Assembly: GCF_047739745.1 (NCBI RefSeq)
Contig: NZ_JBLLVA010000006.1
Coordinates: 1-64,000 of the forward strand
DNA from: Pseudaminobacter sp047739745
GTDB taxonomy: Bacteria; Pseudomonadota; Alphaproteobacteria; Rhizobiales; Rhizobiaceae
Direction of reading: 5' to 3'
DNA length: 64,000 nt
Below, piece after piece: positions 53,689 through 62,682 of the stretch. The notes beneath the pieces were generated by a model. That model had not been told where the DNA came from and did not search any database. It saw only the letters and a program-made list of their open reading frames with translations. The first letter of the stretch is position 1. Every line of letters starts with the position of its first letter. Made by a program: the position numbers and the translations under genes.

Positions 53689-55155
53689 ATGTTTATCGGG
53701 AATAAATGGGTCGACGCTACGAGCGGGCGGACTATCCCATGCGTCAATCCGGCCAACGAAACCGAGTTCGACACCGTTCCGGCCGGCGGCAACGAGGACG
53801 TCGACGCCGCCGTTCGTGCGGCGCGGGCCGCATTCGACGGCGGCTGGAAACGATCGGATCCGGCTAGGCGCGCGGAGCTGCTGCGCAATCTTGCCCGCAA
53901 TATTAGGGAAAGCCGCGAACGGCTCGGCGAGTTGGAGACGATCGACAACGGCAAGCCGCTGGCCGAAGCGCTTTATGACGTCGACACAGCGGCGCAGATT
54001 TTTGACATGTATGCCGATCTTACCGAGCAGTTTGGGGGCTGGCGCGGCACCGAGCTCGAACTGCCGGTTGACTACCTAAAGACCACGGTCACCTACCAGC
54101 CGCTCGGCGTCGTGGCCCTGATCACGCCATGGAATTTTCCGATCGAACAGTTCACGTGGAAGGTCGCGGCCGCGATCGCCGCCGGCTGCGCCTGTGTCGT
54201 CAAACCTTCCGAGGTGACATCACTGACGGCGCTGGCCCTGGCCGAGCTCGTCCAAAACTCCGGCTTTCCGGCTGGCGTGCTCAATGTGGTGACCGGCTAT
54301 GGGCGCGAGGCCGGTGAAGCCCTGGTCCATCATCCCGGCGTGGACAAGGTCAGCTTTACCGGCAGTACGGCGACAGGCCGGCGCATCATGTCGCTTGCAG
54401 CGGCGACGCTGAAGCGCGTCAGCCTCGAGCTTGGTGGCAAGTCGCCCGTCATCGTGTTCGGCGACGTCAAGCTCGATCGGGCGGTCGAATGGGTGATGTT
54501 CGGGGCTTTCGTCAATCAGGGGCAGGTCTGCACGTCGACCTCGCGGCTGCTGCTGCATGAAAGCATCGCCCCATTATTTCTCGACAAGCTCAAAGAGGGC
54601 GCGCAGTCGATTGTCGTCGGCGACGGCCGCACCGCGGGCGTGCAGATGGGCCCTTTGGCCAGCGCCGAGCACTACAACAAGGTGACTGGATACGTAGCTG
54701 CCGGTCTCAACGAGGGTGCTGAGCTGCTGACTGGCGGCGGCAGGCCGAAGGGACTGAACAACGGCTATTTCCTCGAACCCACGATCTTCACCAAGGTCGA
54801 ACCGCATATGTCGATCTGGCGCGACGAGATTTTCGGGCCGGTGCTGAGCGTTAAGACGTTCACGGATGAGGCTGAGGCCATCGCGCTGGCCAACGACACG
54901 GATTACGGCCTGGCTGCGACGGTGCTTTCGGAGGATGTCGCCCGCGCAGAACGGGTGGTGGACCAGATCGATGCGGGAATTACCTGGCAGAACTGCAACC
55001 AGATGGTGGTAATGCAGGCTCCGTGGGGCGGCATGAAGAAGAGCGGCTTCGGCCGCGAGCTCGGAAAGTGGGGCTTGGAGGCCTTTCTAGAGGTCAAGCA
55101 AAGGACCAGATGGCTGCCCGATGGCGGACTCGGCTGGTACCGGCCGGCAGCCTAG
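53689..55155 (+). CDS. Aldehyde dehydrogenase, betaine/gamma-aminobutyraldehyde type
   Basis: A 488-aa NAD(P)-dependent aldehyde dehydrogenase. Asn149 in TPWNFP, Glu247 in LELGGKSP and catalytic Cys281 in NQGQVCTSTSRL are all present. The wording matches the BetB/PuuC/KauB group that oxidises amino-aldehydes. With the aminotransferase and PotABCD importer next to it, oxidation of 4-aminobutanal from putrescine is the likely job. The frame is open about 100 codons upstream; the ATG at 53689 gives the normal family N-terminus (MFIGNKWVDA). Confidence 0.88.
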   Translation: MFIGNKWVDATSGRTIPCVNPANETEFDTVPAGGNEDVDAAVRAARAAFDGGWKRSDPARRAELLRNLARNIRESRERLGELETIDNGKPLAEALYDVDTAAQIFDMYADLTEQFGGWRGTELELPVDYLKTTVTYQPLGVVALITPWNFPIEQFTWKVAAAIAAGCACVVKPSEVTSLTALALAELVQNSGFPAGVLNVVTGYGREAGEALVHHPGVDKVSFTGSTATGRRIMSLAAATLKRVSLELGGKSPVIVFGDVKLDRAVEWVMFGAFVNQGQVCTSTSRLLLHESIAPLFLDKLKEGAQSIVVGDGRTAGVQMGPLASAEHYNKVTGYVAAGLNEGAELLTGGGRPKGLNNGYFLEPTIFTKVEPHMSIWRDEIFGPVLSVKTFTDEAEAIALANDTDYGLAATVLSEDVARAERVVDQIDAGITWQNCNQMVVMQAPWGGMKKSGFGRELGKWGLEAFLEVKQRTRWLPDGGLGWYRPAA

Positions 55156-55224
55156 CCACTTCACTGCTATCAGGCCCTAGCGGCCGAAGCACTTCGACCG
55201 ACATCAAAGTCCAAGGAGACGATC

Positions 55225-56607
55225 TTGCACGCCAACTATCACCAGTCGGGACACGAGGCCTGGGAACAGGATCGCAGGCATCTCATCCATTCCTTCAGTA
55301 GCCTGGCCGCCAACAAGCAGGAAGGTTGCACGGTCATCGCTGGGGCCGAGGGCGTCCATGTCACGGATGCCGAGGGCAACCGCTTCTACGATGGCATCGG
55401 CGGCCTCTGGTGCGTCAATGTCGGCTATGGCCGCGACGAGATCATCGATGCCATCGCCGAGCAACTGCGCGAATTGCCGTTCTATTCGGCGTTCAACAAT
55501 CTGACCAATAAGCCTGCCTCGGCATTGGCGGCCAAGATCGCCGCTCTGGCGCCTGGAACGCTCAATCACGTGTTCTTCGGCACCGGCGGATCAATGGCCA
55601 ATGATTCGGCCGTACGGATGATCCACCATTATTTCAACAGGATCGGCAAACCTTACCGTAAGAAAATTCTCTCGCGGCAAAACGCCTATCACGGCAGCAC
55701 GCATCTGACGATTGCGCTCACCGGGCCGATTTACCAGCATGGCTGGGACGGCGCGACGGATCTGGTGCACTACCTGTCAGCCCCGCACAGCTATCGCCGG
55801 CCTGAAGGGGTAAGCGAGGACGGCTTTCTAGACTTCCTCATTGCCGAGATGGAAGACGCCATCCTGAAGCTCGGGCCCGACAACGTCGCCGCCTTCATTG
55901 CCGAGCCGATCCTTGGCGCCGGCGGCGTCATCGTGCCGCCGGAGGGCTATCACAAGCGCACTTGGGAGATGTGCCGAAAGTACGGAATCTTCTACATCTC
56001 CGACGAGGTCGTGACTGCGTTCGGACGACTCGGACACATGTTTGCGTCCTATGACAAATTTGGTGTCCAGCCAGACATAATCTGCACCGCCAAGGGCATC
56101 TCGTCCGGTTATCAGCCGCTGTCGGCGACGATAGTTTCCGACGATATCTTTGACGTGATCAGCGGTGAAGACGCTGCCTTCTATCATGGCTTCACCTATA
56201 GCTGCCACCCGGCGGCCTGTGCGGCGGGGCTGAAGAATATCGAAATACTGGAACGGGAGAACATCTGCGAACGGGTTCGCGAGACCGGCCCGATCTTCGA
56301 ACAAACGCTCAAGAAGCTCGAAAACCTCGATCTGGTGGGTGAAGTGCGCGGCAGCCATTTCATGATGTGCATCGAAAATGTCGCCGACAAGGCGACCAAG
56401 GCGCTACTGCCATTGGAGGCCAATGTCGGCAAGCGCATCGCACAGAATTGCCAGAGGCGTGGCTTGATCGTCCGTCCGCTCGGTCATCTGAACATCATGT
56501 CCCCCCCGCTCATTCTCGAGCCAGCCCAGATTGAGGAGATCGGCGACATACTGCACAAGAGCATTGCCGCGACCATGGATGATCTGGTCAGGGAAGGCGT
56601 GCTTTAA
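55225..56607 (+). CDS. Class III aminotransferase, putrescine/polyamine:pyruvate type (SpuC-like)
   Basis: A 460-aa PLP aminotransferase. Lys290 in TAKGISSGYQPL binds PLP; DEVVTAFGRLG, HGFTYSCHPAACAAGL and the N-terminal DGIGGLWCVNVGYGR are typical of the omega-amine:pyruvate/SpuC group. It would convert putrescine or a similar diamine to an amino-aldehyde for the preceding dehydrogenase. The start is TTG, set by AAGGAG 7 bases upstream; no ATG fits. Confidence 0.88.
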   Translation: MHANYHQSGHEAWEQDRRHLIHSFSSLAANKQEGCTVIAGAEGVHVTDAEGNRFYDGIGGLWCVNVGYGRDEIIDAIAEQLRELPFYSAFNNLTNKPASALAAKIAALAPGTLNHVFFGTGGSMANDSAVRMIHHYFNRIGKPYRKKILSRQNAYHGSTHLTIALTGPIYQHGWDGATDLVHYLSAPHSYRRPEGVSEDGFLDFLIAEMEDAILKLGPDNVAAFIAEPILGAGGVIVPPEGYHKRTWEMCRKYGIFYISDEVVTAFGRLGHMFASYDKFGVQPDIICTAKGISSGYQPLSATIVSDDIFDVISGEDAAFYHGFTYSCHPAACAAGLKNIEILERENICERVRETGPIFEQTLKKLENLDLVGEVRGSHFMMCIENVADKATKALLPLEANVGKRIAQNCQRRGLIVRPLGHLNIMSPPLILEPAQIEEIGDILHKSIAATMDDLVREGVL

Positions 56608-56644
56608 GCCGGTCTGAGGCTGCAGGGAGGAAGGAAACGTATAT

Positions 56645-57754
56645 ATGACCTCATCGGCGACAACGGACCGGACCCCCGCGGCTATCGACATCTCTGGTGT
56701 CGTGAAGGTGTTCGGCCAAGGGCAGAACTGCGCGACCGCCCTGAGGAATGTGTCGCTGACGATCCGCGACAATGAGTTCTTCACGCTGCTTGGCCCCTCC
56801 GGATGCGGCAAGACAACGCTGCTGCGCATTTTGGCGGGCTTCGAGGCAGTCACTCAAGGCTCGGTGTCGCTTTTTGGGCAAAACATTGCAGGACTGCCGG
56901 CCAACAAGCGGTCGGTCAACACGGTGTTCCAGCACTACGCATTGTTCCCGCATATGACGGTCGGGGAAAACGTCGCCTACGGCCTTCGCCGTCTCAAGCG
57001 GCCAACCCACGAGATCGAACAGACGATGGCGCGCTCGCTGCAACTGGTGAAGATGGAGAAATTCATGCAGCGCCGCCCCGCTCAGCTATCAGGCGGCCAA
57101 CAGCAGCGCGTTGCGCTGGCCCGCGCTCTTGCCCCGCATCCGAAGGTCCTGCTGCTCGATGAGCCTCTGTCGGCGCTCGATTTGAAGCTGCGGCAAGCCA
57201 TGCGTACCGAACTCAAGCAGCTCCAGAAGGCCACGGGCATCACCTTCGTGTTCGTCACCCACGACCAGGAGGAAGCGCTATCGATGAGCGACCGAATTGC
57301 CGTCATGTCGGAAGGCGAGGTCCAGCAGGTCGGCACGCCGACCGAGATCTACGAACACCCGGTCAACAAATTCGTCGCCTCGTTCATCGGTGACGCGAAT
57401 TTCATCGAGGCGGAAATCGAGAGGGTGGAGGACGGGGTCGCGTCCTGTCGCACCCCGCGTGGCCGCCTGCTTGAGGCCCGCAATGGCGGGGACCACAAGG
57501 CCGGCGACAGGGGAACGTTGTTTCTGCGTCCGGAAAAGGTACAGATCGGTGGGGCAAACGGCACCGGGCTACCGGGAACGATCCGGCTGGTCGACTATCT
57601 CGGTCAGTCGACATTCTACCATGTCGATATCGGCGAAGACGCGCCGATCATGGTCGAGGGGCGCAACAAGGACAATGGCGCTTTCACCAACAAGGTCGGT
57701 GACGCTGTTTCGGTCCATTTCGGCGTCGACGCCCTTCGGATGCTGATCAAGTGA
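56645..57754 (+). CDS. potA: Polyamine ABC transporter ATPase, PotA/PotG type
   Basis: A 369-aa ATPase with Walker A GPSGCGKTT, signature LSGGQQQRVALARAL, Walker B VLLLDEPLSALD and the H-loop VTHDQEEAL. The C-terminal 120 residues form the TOBE domain (FLRPEKVQI, GQSTFYHVDIGE). It drives uptake through the PotBC permeases encoded next. It lies 37 bp after the aminotransferase. Confidence 0.92.
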   Translation: MTSSATTDRTPAAIDISGVVKVFGQGQNCATALRNVSLTIRDNEFFTLLGPSGCGKTTLLRILAGFEAVTQGSVSLFGQNIAGLPANKRSVNTVFQHYALFPHMTVGENVAYGLRRLKRPTHEIEQTMARSLQLVKMEKFMQRRPAQLSGGQQQRVALARALAPHPKVLLLDEPLSALDLKLRQAMRTELKQLQKATGITFVFVTHDQEEALSMSDRIAVMSEGEVQQVGTPTEIYEHPVNKFVASFIGDANFIEAEIERVEDGVASCRTPRGRLLEARNGGDHKAGDRGTLFLRPEKVQIGGANGTGLPGTIRLVDYLGQSTFYHVDIGEDAPIMVEGRNKDNGAFTNKVGDAVSVHFGVDALRMLIK

Positions 57755-58668
57755 TGGACCTCCCTGAGAGCCCCGCGTTCCGCCGAACCCTCGGGCTCGG
57801 CCCGGCGATCATCGTCATCACCCTTTTCATGGTGATGCCGGTGCTGATCATGGCCTTGTATTCGTTCCTCGAGGCCAATCCGTTCGGTGGCGTCCATTGG
57901 CACTTTACGACCGAGGCCTATTTCCAATTTCTGTTCGAACGGGATCTGCTCGACAATGTCGTCTTCAATCCGAGCTATTTGACCATCATTGCGCGCTCGC
58001 TCGTGCTGGCGGCGGTAACGACTATCCTCTGCCTGATCGTCGGCTTCCCGGTGGCCTACTTCATCGTGCGTCGACCGCCCAGCCAGCGCAACCTCTGGAT
58101 CTATCTCATCACGATCCCGTTCTGGACTAACCAGCTCGTCCGCACGTTCGCCTGGATCATCATTCTGGGCCGTAACGGCACCATCGAACTGCCGTTCCGT
58201 TGGCTGGGCATCCTGGGAACCGACGAGACCTTCGGCCTAATGTATACGGACTTCGCCATCGCCGTCGGCCTGACCTACGCTTTCGTGCCGATCATGGTTC
58301 TGCCGATCTATGCCAGCCTCGAAAAGCTCGACTTCCGGCTGGTGGAGGCTTCAGCCGACCTCTATTCCAACACCTACGACACTTTTCGCCGGGTCATCAT
58401 TCCGCTGACCAGGCCCGGCATCGTGGCTGGTTCGATCCTGGTCTTCATCCCGAGCCTTGGCGCGTTCATCCAGCCTGACCTGCTGGGCGGCGGCAAGAAG
58501 CTCATGCTCGGCAGTCTGGTACAGTTCCAGTTTGCCACCGCACGGAACTGGCCATTTGGGGCTGCTGTGGCGATGATACTGCTCGGCTTCGTGATCCTCT
58601 GTCTCATCTGGTATGCACAGGCGGCCCGTCGAGTCGGACTACAAGGCGGAGTTGGCGTCCATGCATAA
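57754..58668 (+). CDS. potB: Polyamine ABC transporter permease, PotB type
   Basis: A 304-aa permease with six membrane segments. The ATPase-contact EAA loop reads EASADLYSNTYDTFRRVIIPLTRPGI. The ATG overlaps the potA stop as TGATG. IPFWTNQLVRTFAWIIIL is typical of PotB/PotH. Confidence 0.92.
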   Translation: MDLPESPAFRRTLGLGPAIIVITLFMVMPVLIMALYSFLEANPFGGVHWHFTTEAYFQFLFERDLLDNVVFNPSYLTIIARSLVLAAVTTILCLIVGFPVAYFIVRRPPSQRNLWIYLITIPFWTNQLVRTFAWIIILGRNGTIELPFRWLGILGTDETFGLMYTDFAIAVGLTYAFVPIMVLPIYASLEKLDFRLVEASADLYSNTYDTFRRVIIPLTRPGIVAGSILVFIPSLGAFIQPDLLGGGKKLMLGSLVQFQFATARNWPFGAAVAMILLGFVILCLIWYAQAARRVGLQGGVGVHA

Positions 58669-59476
58669 GATGCCATCTCGTAGGCAAGGCCGGTCGATCG
58701 GCGACGTGCGCGGCTTGAAGCCATGGGCTTATGCCTTCATGGTGTTTCTCTACCTGCCGATTGCCATCCTAATGCTCTACTCGTTCAATTCGGGCAGCCT
58801 GGTGATGGTGTGGTCGGGGTTCAGCTTCGAGTGGTATGGGAAGGTCTTCGCCAATGCCGATATCAGGCATGCGGCGATGAACTCGCTGATTGTGGCGACG
58901 GTTGCAACCGCGGCCGCCACCGTGATTGCCACTCTTGCCGCTCTTGTGCTGGTGCGTGGCGGCAAGTTTCCCGGGCGCGCAGCCAGCCTCACGCTGATCT
59001 CGCTGCCGCTGATGGTTCCCGAAATCGTGACAGCGGTTGCCATGCTGATTGTCTTTGCCGGAACCGGGCTGTCGCTGGGACTGGGCAATGTCATCATCGC
59101 CCATGTCACGTTCTGCATTCCTTTTGCCTTCATGCCCATACGGGCGCGGCTCGAAGGCATGGACATGACGCTAGAGCAGGCTTCCGCTGACCTCTACGGC
59201 ACCGACTGGGACACGTTCCGCTACGTCACCCTTCCGATCCTGATGCCGGGAATCCTCGCCGGCGCGATGCTGAGCTTCGTCATCTCGCTCGACGACTTCA
59301 TCATTACCATGATGGTCGCTGGGGCGGGCGGGACCACCCTGCCCGTCTACATCTACAGCATGATCCGGCAAGGCGTGACACCGGAGGTCAATGCTGTCTC
59401 CTCGCTGCTGCTGGCCGCATCACTTCTGCTGGTCACACTTTACTGGATCGTGACGCGAAAGAAGAACGATACCTGA
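58661..59476 (+). CDS. potC: Polyamine ABC transporter permease, PotC type
   Basis: A 271-aa permease with six membrane segments and the EAA loop EQASADLYGTDWDTFRYVTLPILMPGI, followed by SFVISLDDFIITMMVAG, the PotC/PotI wording. The ATG at 58661 overlaps potB by 8 bases; an ATG 16 codons earlier would overlap more and lacks a better ribosome site. Confidence 0.92.
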   Translation: MHKMPSRRQGRSIGDVRGLKPWAYAFMVFLYLPIAILMLYSFNSGSLVMVWSGFSFEWYGKVFANADIRHAAMNSLIVATVATAAATVIATLAALVLVRGGKFPGRAASLTLISLPLMVPEIVTAVAMLIVFAGTGLSLGLGNVIIAHVTFCIPFAFMPIRARLEGMDMTLEQASADLYGTDWDTFRYVTLPILMPGILAGAMLSFVISLDDFIITMMVAGAGGTTLPVYIYSMIRQGVTPEVNAVSSLLLAASLLLVTLYWIVTRKKNDT

Positions 59477-59514
59477 CATCCGATCATCAAAATATCATCC
59501 AAGGGAGGAGATAA

Positions 59515-60555
59515 ATGAAACTGACCGCCACCTCAGCACTACTTGCAGTTCTAGCGCTTTCGTCAACTGCCGCTCAAGCCGAAGAAAAACTTTTCGTCTA
59601 CAACTGGACCGACTACACCTCACCGGAGGCCGTGAAGAAATTCGAGTCCGAGACCGGCATCAAAGTTACCGTCGACACCTACGACTCGAATGAAACGCTT
59701 CTTGCCAAGCTGAAGGCCGGGGCCTCGGGTTATGACGTCATTATTCCGACCCACAATTTCGTGCCGGTTCTGATTAGCGAAGGGCTGGTGCAGAAGTATG
59801 ACGTCAAGTCGCTGCCAAACTTTGCAAATGTCGAGGACCGCTGGAAAAAGTCGGACTGGGACCCTAACCAGGAATACACCGCGCCATTCCATTGGGGGAC
59901 GACGTCCATCGCCTATCGCGAAGACCTCTATGGCAAGAAATTCGAATCTCTCGGCGAATACTTCAAGCCGGAGGCAAGCGTGGCCGGCAGGGTCAGTGTT
60001 TTCAAGACGCCTGAGGAGATCGTCAACATGGCCCATCTCTATCTGGGTCAGGAATTCTGCAATTCCGATCCCGCGCAGATGCAGAAGGTCCAGGATCTGC
60101 TGCTGGAACAGAAGCCGGCCGTCAACACCTACAGTTCCGAGGGGGTGAATGATCGCCTGATAAACGGTGATACGGTTATCGGCGCGCAGTGGAACGGCTA
60201 CGCGCTGAAGGGGCGCACTGAGGCGGCCGCGGCCAATAAAGTGCTGGCCTATGCCTATCCCAAGGAAGGCGTCATCGGCTGGATGGACACGATGATGATC
60301 CCGTCCACGGCATCAAATGTGGAGAACGCCAAGAAATTCATAGACTTCATGATGGCGCCAGAAAACATGGCGTTGCAGTCCAACTTTACCGGATATGCCA
60401 ATGTGATCAAGGGCGCGGAGGCTCACATGACCGAAGAGCTGCGAACCGCACCTGAAATCAAAGCGCCGGCCGATGCGAAGATCGTCTTCTCCTGGGCCTG
60501 CGATGCCCCATCGCAGAAGCTGATCGACAAGGTATGGACCAACGTTCTTAAATGA
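59515..60555 (+). CDS. potD: Polyamine-binding periplasmic protein, PotD/PotF/SpuD type
   Basis: A 346-aa binding protein with a Sec signal cleaved after AAQA before EEKLFVYNWTDY, the standard PotD/PotF opening (VYNWxDY). GGTT-like WGTTSIAYRED and IGAQWNGYA line the ligand pocket. AGGGAGGAG precedes the ATG. It is last in the transporter operon; 207 bp with no clear terminator follow before the convergent rcnA. Confidence 0.92.
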   Translation: MKLTATSALLAVLALSSTAAQAEEKLFVYNWTDYTSPEAVKKFESETGIKVTVDTYDSNETLLAKLKAGASGYDVIIPTHNFVPVLISEGLVQKYDVKSLPNFANVEDRWKKSDWDPNQEYTAPFHWGTTSIAYREDLYGKKFESLGEYFKPEASVAGRVSVFKTPEEIVNMAHLYLGQEFCNSDPAQMQKVQDLLLEQKPAVNTYSSEGVNDRLINGDTVIGAQWNGYALKGRTEAAAANKVLAYAYPKEGVIGWMDTMMIPSTASNVENAKKFIDFMMAPENMALQSNFTGYANVIKGAEAHMTEELRTAPEIKAPADAKIVFSWACDAPSQKLIDKVWTNVLK

Positions 60556-60762
60556 GGATGATCGACAAGGCCGCTTCAGGCAATCGAGAGCTCGGTGTCT
60601 TCCGGCCGCTATTCATGTGAATTGTAAAGTATCGTTTCTAATTTGCTGTGGGTGCCGGCTTTTCGGGGCTTGCACCCTCAGCGGGGGTATAGGGCGAACA
60701 GCGTTGTCCTATATGCGCAGCGGTGTGCGGGGAAACTCGTGGCTACGCGCCCTGCCGGTGCT

Positions 60763-61944
60763 TCAGCCGCCCGACGTGGTCTCATGAAGCACTGGCGCGG
60801 CGGCGTGGGCCGACAAGCCGGCCCAGCCCTGGACACCTATGTAAAGGCCTACCGCGATAATAAGCAGACTGGAAAAATAAGGCGCACGGCGCGCGAACGC
60901 CCCAAACCATGACCAGCGTTTCGTGGCATGACGCACGCTGAGGGCTGCCGCCGCACCGACCGTGACCAGAGTTGCCGCAAGCCCGATGGAGAAGCACAGC
61001 ACCAAGGCAAAGCCGAGAGTGAACTCCTTGAGCTGCAGGCAAAGCAGCAGAACCGTGATCGCAGCCGGGCAAGGAATGAGGCCGCCCGTCAGTCCGAACA
61101 CGATGATCTGCCAGGTCGTGGCATTGCGGTCTGCAAATTTTCGGCGGATGTCGTTTGCATGCGCCAGCTCATGCGCGTCCTGATACTCGCGCGCAGTCAC
61201 GTCGAGTCCAACGGCTTCATGCTCGTGGTCATCCCCGTGGCTGCGCGGGTAGGCGAGATCGTATTCATGCGTATGGCTGCCGTGGCCGAGACTCAGTCGG
61301 GCCCTGAATTCATGCGGCTCGGCTACGCTGTCCAGGGATTCAAGATAGCCGTCGCGCTGAACGAAGGTGAAGCCTTGGCGCGAGCCGTCGGGGCGCTCGG
61401 TGACGATTGTTACGTCTCCTGCTGACCAGACATGACCACGCTCCACGCGAATGCGCCAACGTGCGGTCGCATCACTGGAAAGCTCGATTGCCATCATGCC
61501 GTGACCCGTGTCGACCCGCCGGATCGCCTCGACCCCTTCATGAGCAACATCGTGGTGGTCGTCATGATCGTGATCGTGGATGGCGGCCTTGGCGCGCCGC
61601 TGATCCGCCCAGGTTCGCCATAGCATCCAAAGCGCGATCGCAATGATGATGGCTGCCGACGCCAGTTGGAAGTAGGGTTCGAAGGTCTCGGCATCGACAC
61701 CCCGCCAGAGATAAAGGCCGCCTAGGGCAATGCCCCAAACCACGATCGTGTGAGAGACCGTGGCGGCAAGACCGAGCAGCACCGCCTGAATGACCGTGCC
61801 GCGCACGGCAACGATAAACGCCGCCATCATCGTCTTGGAATGGCCGGGCTCAAGCCCGTGGAGTGCCCCGAGGAACACCGCGCTTGGAACGAATAGCCAA
61901 GCGTGAGCAGAGCTTTGCTGAATAAGTGCGGCGAAGGATGGCAT
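60763..61944 (-). CDS. rcnA: Nickel/cobalt efflux protein RcnA/NicO family
   Basis: A 393-aa inner-membrane protein with about six segments. The NicO-family motif HGLEPGHSKTMM is at about residues 28-39 and a matching GGLIPCPAAITVLL block lies near 270. Between them is a long hydrophilic loop starting with the His/Asp cluster HDHDHDDHHD, a metal-binding loop longer than in E. coli RcnA. It pumps Ni2+/Co2+ out. ATG chosen 7 bp after the repressor gene's stop. Confidence 0.92.
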   Translation of the reverse strand: MPSFAALIQQSSAHAWLFVPSAVFLGALHGLEPGHSKTMMAAFIVAVRGTVIQAVLLGLAATVSHTIVVWGIALGGLYLWRGVDAETFEPYFQLASAAIIIAIALWMLWRTWADQRRAKAAIHDHDHDDHHDVAHEGVEAIRRVDTGHGMMAIELSSDATARWRIRVERGHVWSAGDVTIVTERPDGSRQGFTFVQRDGYLESLDSVAEPHEFRARLSLGHGSHTHEYDLAYPRSHGDDHEHEAVGLDVTAREYQDAHELAHANDIRRKFADRNATTWQIIVFGLTGGLIPCPAAITVLLLCLQLKEFTLGFALVLCFSIGLAATLVTVGAAAALSVRHATKRWSWFGAFARRAPYFSSLLIIAVGLYIGVQGWAGLSAHAAAPVLHETTSGG

Positions 61945-61951
61945 CTGAACC

Positions 61952-62233
61952 TCAGAGGTACTTGGTGATTTCCTTGAACTCGTCGATCGACCGCCGCTGG
62001 TTTCTCGGGAGGGGCCCGACCACGTCTTCGAGACAGTGATCAAGGTGATCCTGAATAAGCGTTCGCTTGGCTTGCCCCACCGCCTTCTCCACGGCGTGAA
62101 GCTGCTGCGCGATATCCAGACAGGACCGACCCGCCTCGATCATGGCGATGATGCCGCGCAGATGGCCTTCGGCACGGCGAAGCCGTTTCAGCGTGGCGGG
62201 ATGTGACGTGTGGGTTTGCTTGGAGTCAGACAT
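61952..62233 (-). CDS. rcnR: CsoR/RcnR-family metal-sensing repressor
   Basis: A 93-aa all-helical repressor. Metal ligands by position are Cys38 (GRSCLD), His63 and Cys67 (DHLDHC), with His66 also available. Cys-His-Cys is the pattern of CsoR and of the nickel sensor InrS; E. coli RcnR has His in the last place. Pairing with rcnA points to nickel or cobalt sensing. It is expected to release its own promoter on metal binding. Confidence 0.9.
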   Translation of the reverse strand: MSDSKQTHTSHPATLKRLRRAEGHLRGIIAMIEAGRSCLDIAQQLHAVEKAVGQAKRTLIQDHLDHCLEDVVGPLPRNQRRSIDEFKEITKYL

Positions 62234-62241
62234 GCATTTTG

Positions 62242-62262
62242 CTATCCCCTAGGAGAGGATAG
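62242..62262. promoter_or_regulatory. Probable RcnR-type operator before rcnR-rcnA
   Basis: CTATCC and GGATAG form an inverted repeat across 9 bases (CCTAGGAGA) 8 bases before the repressor start. C/G tracts next to AT-containing ends are the usual operator style for this repressor family. It overlaps the region of the ribosome site. Confidence 0.7.
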
Positions 62263-62409
62263 AGTCAAGAAGTTTTTTCGCGGCGAGTTTCTGCAAAATC
62301 TGATGGGAACGGTCGGCTTCACGCATGCGGCGAGGGGTCTCAGGGGCCCTCTTCATGCGGTTATATTGTTGACTTGGCCAGCTGAGCCGGCGACGGCAGC
62401 TCCAAGGCC

Positions 62410-62655
62410 TCAATAGCCCAGATACATATGCGACATGTGGGAATTCACCCTGAGGTCGCGATCATAGTCGCGTCGTCTTCTCGGATTGCTCAGGACAAAA
62501 AATGCGTAGTGGATCCTGCTGTCCAAACCGAGGCTGCGTATCAGCCACCCTCTCACGCCGCTTTTTGGCAATCCGTCGAGCGCACGCTGATAGGCCTGTT
62601 CGAGCTCGCCGACGGAAGCGTCCTTGGATACCGAGAGACAGTCGTACAGGCTCAT
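62410..62655 (-). CDS. J-domain-like small protein lacking the HPD motif
   Basis: An 81-aa protein starting MSLYDCLSVSKDASVGELEQAYQRALDGLP and ending near SNPRRRRDYDRDL, which are helices I-II and IV of a DnaJ domain. The HPD tripeptide needed to stimulate Hsp70 is missing; GVRGWLIRSLGLDS stands in its place. A perfect AAGGAGG site lies before the ATG. It may be a J-like binding domain only. No functional neighbour. Confidence 0.7.
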   Translation of the reverse strand: MSLYDCLSVSKDASVGELEQAYQRALDGLPKSGVRGWLIRSLGLDSRIHYAFFVLSNPRRRRDYDRDLRVNSHMSHMYLGY

Positions 62656-62682
62656 GGATACCTCCTTCCCCGCGAATGATGC

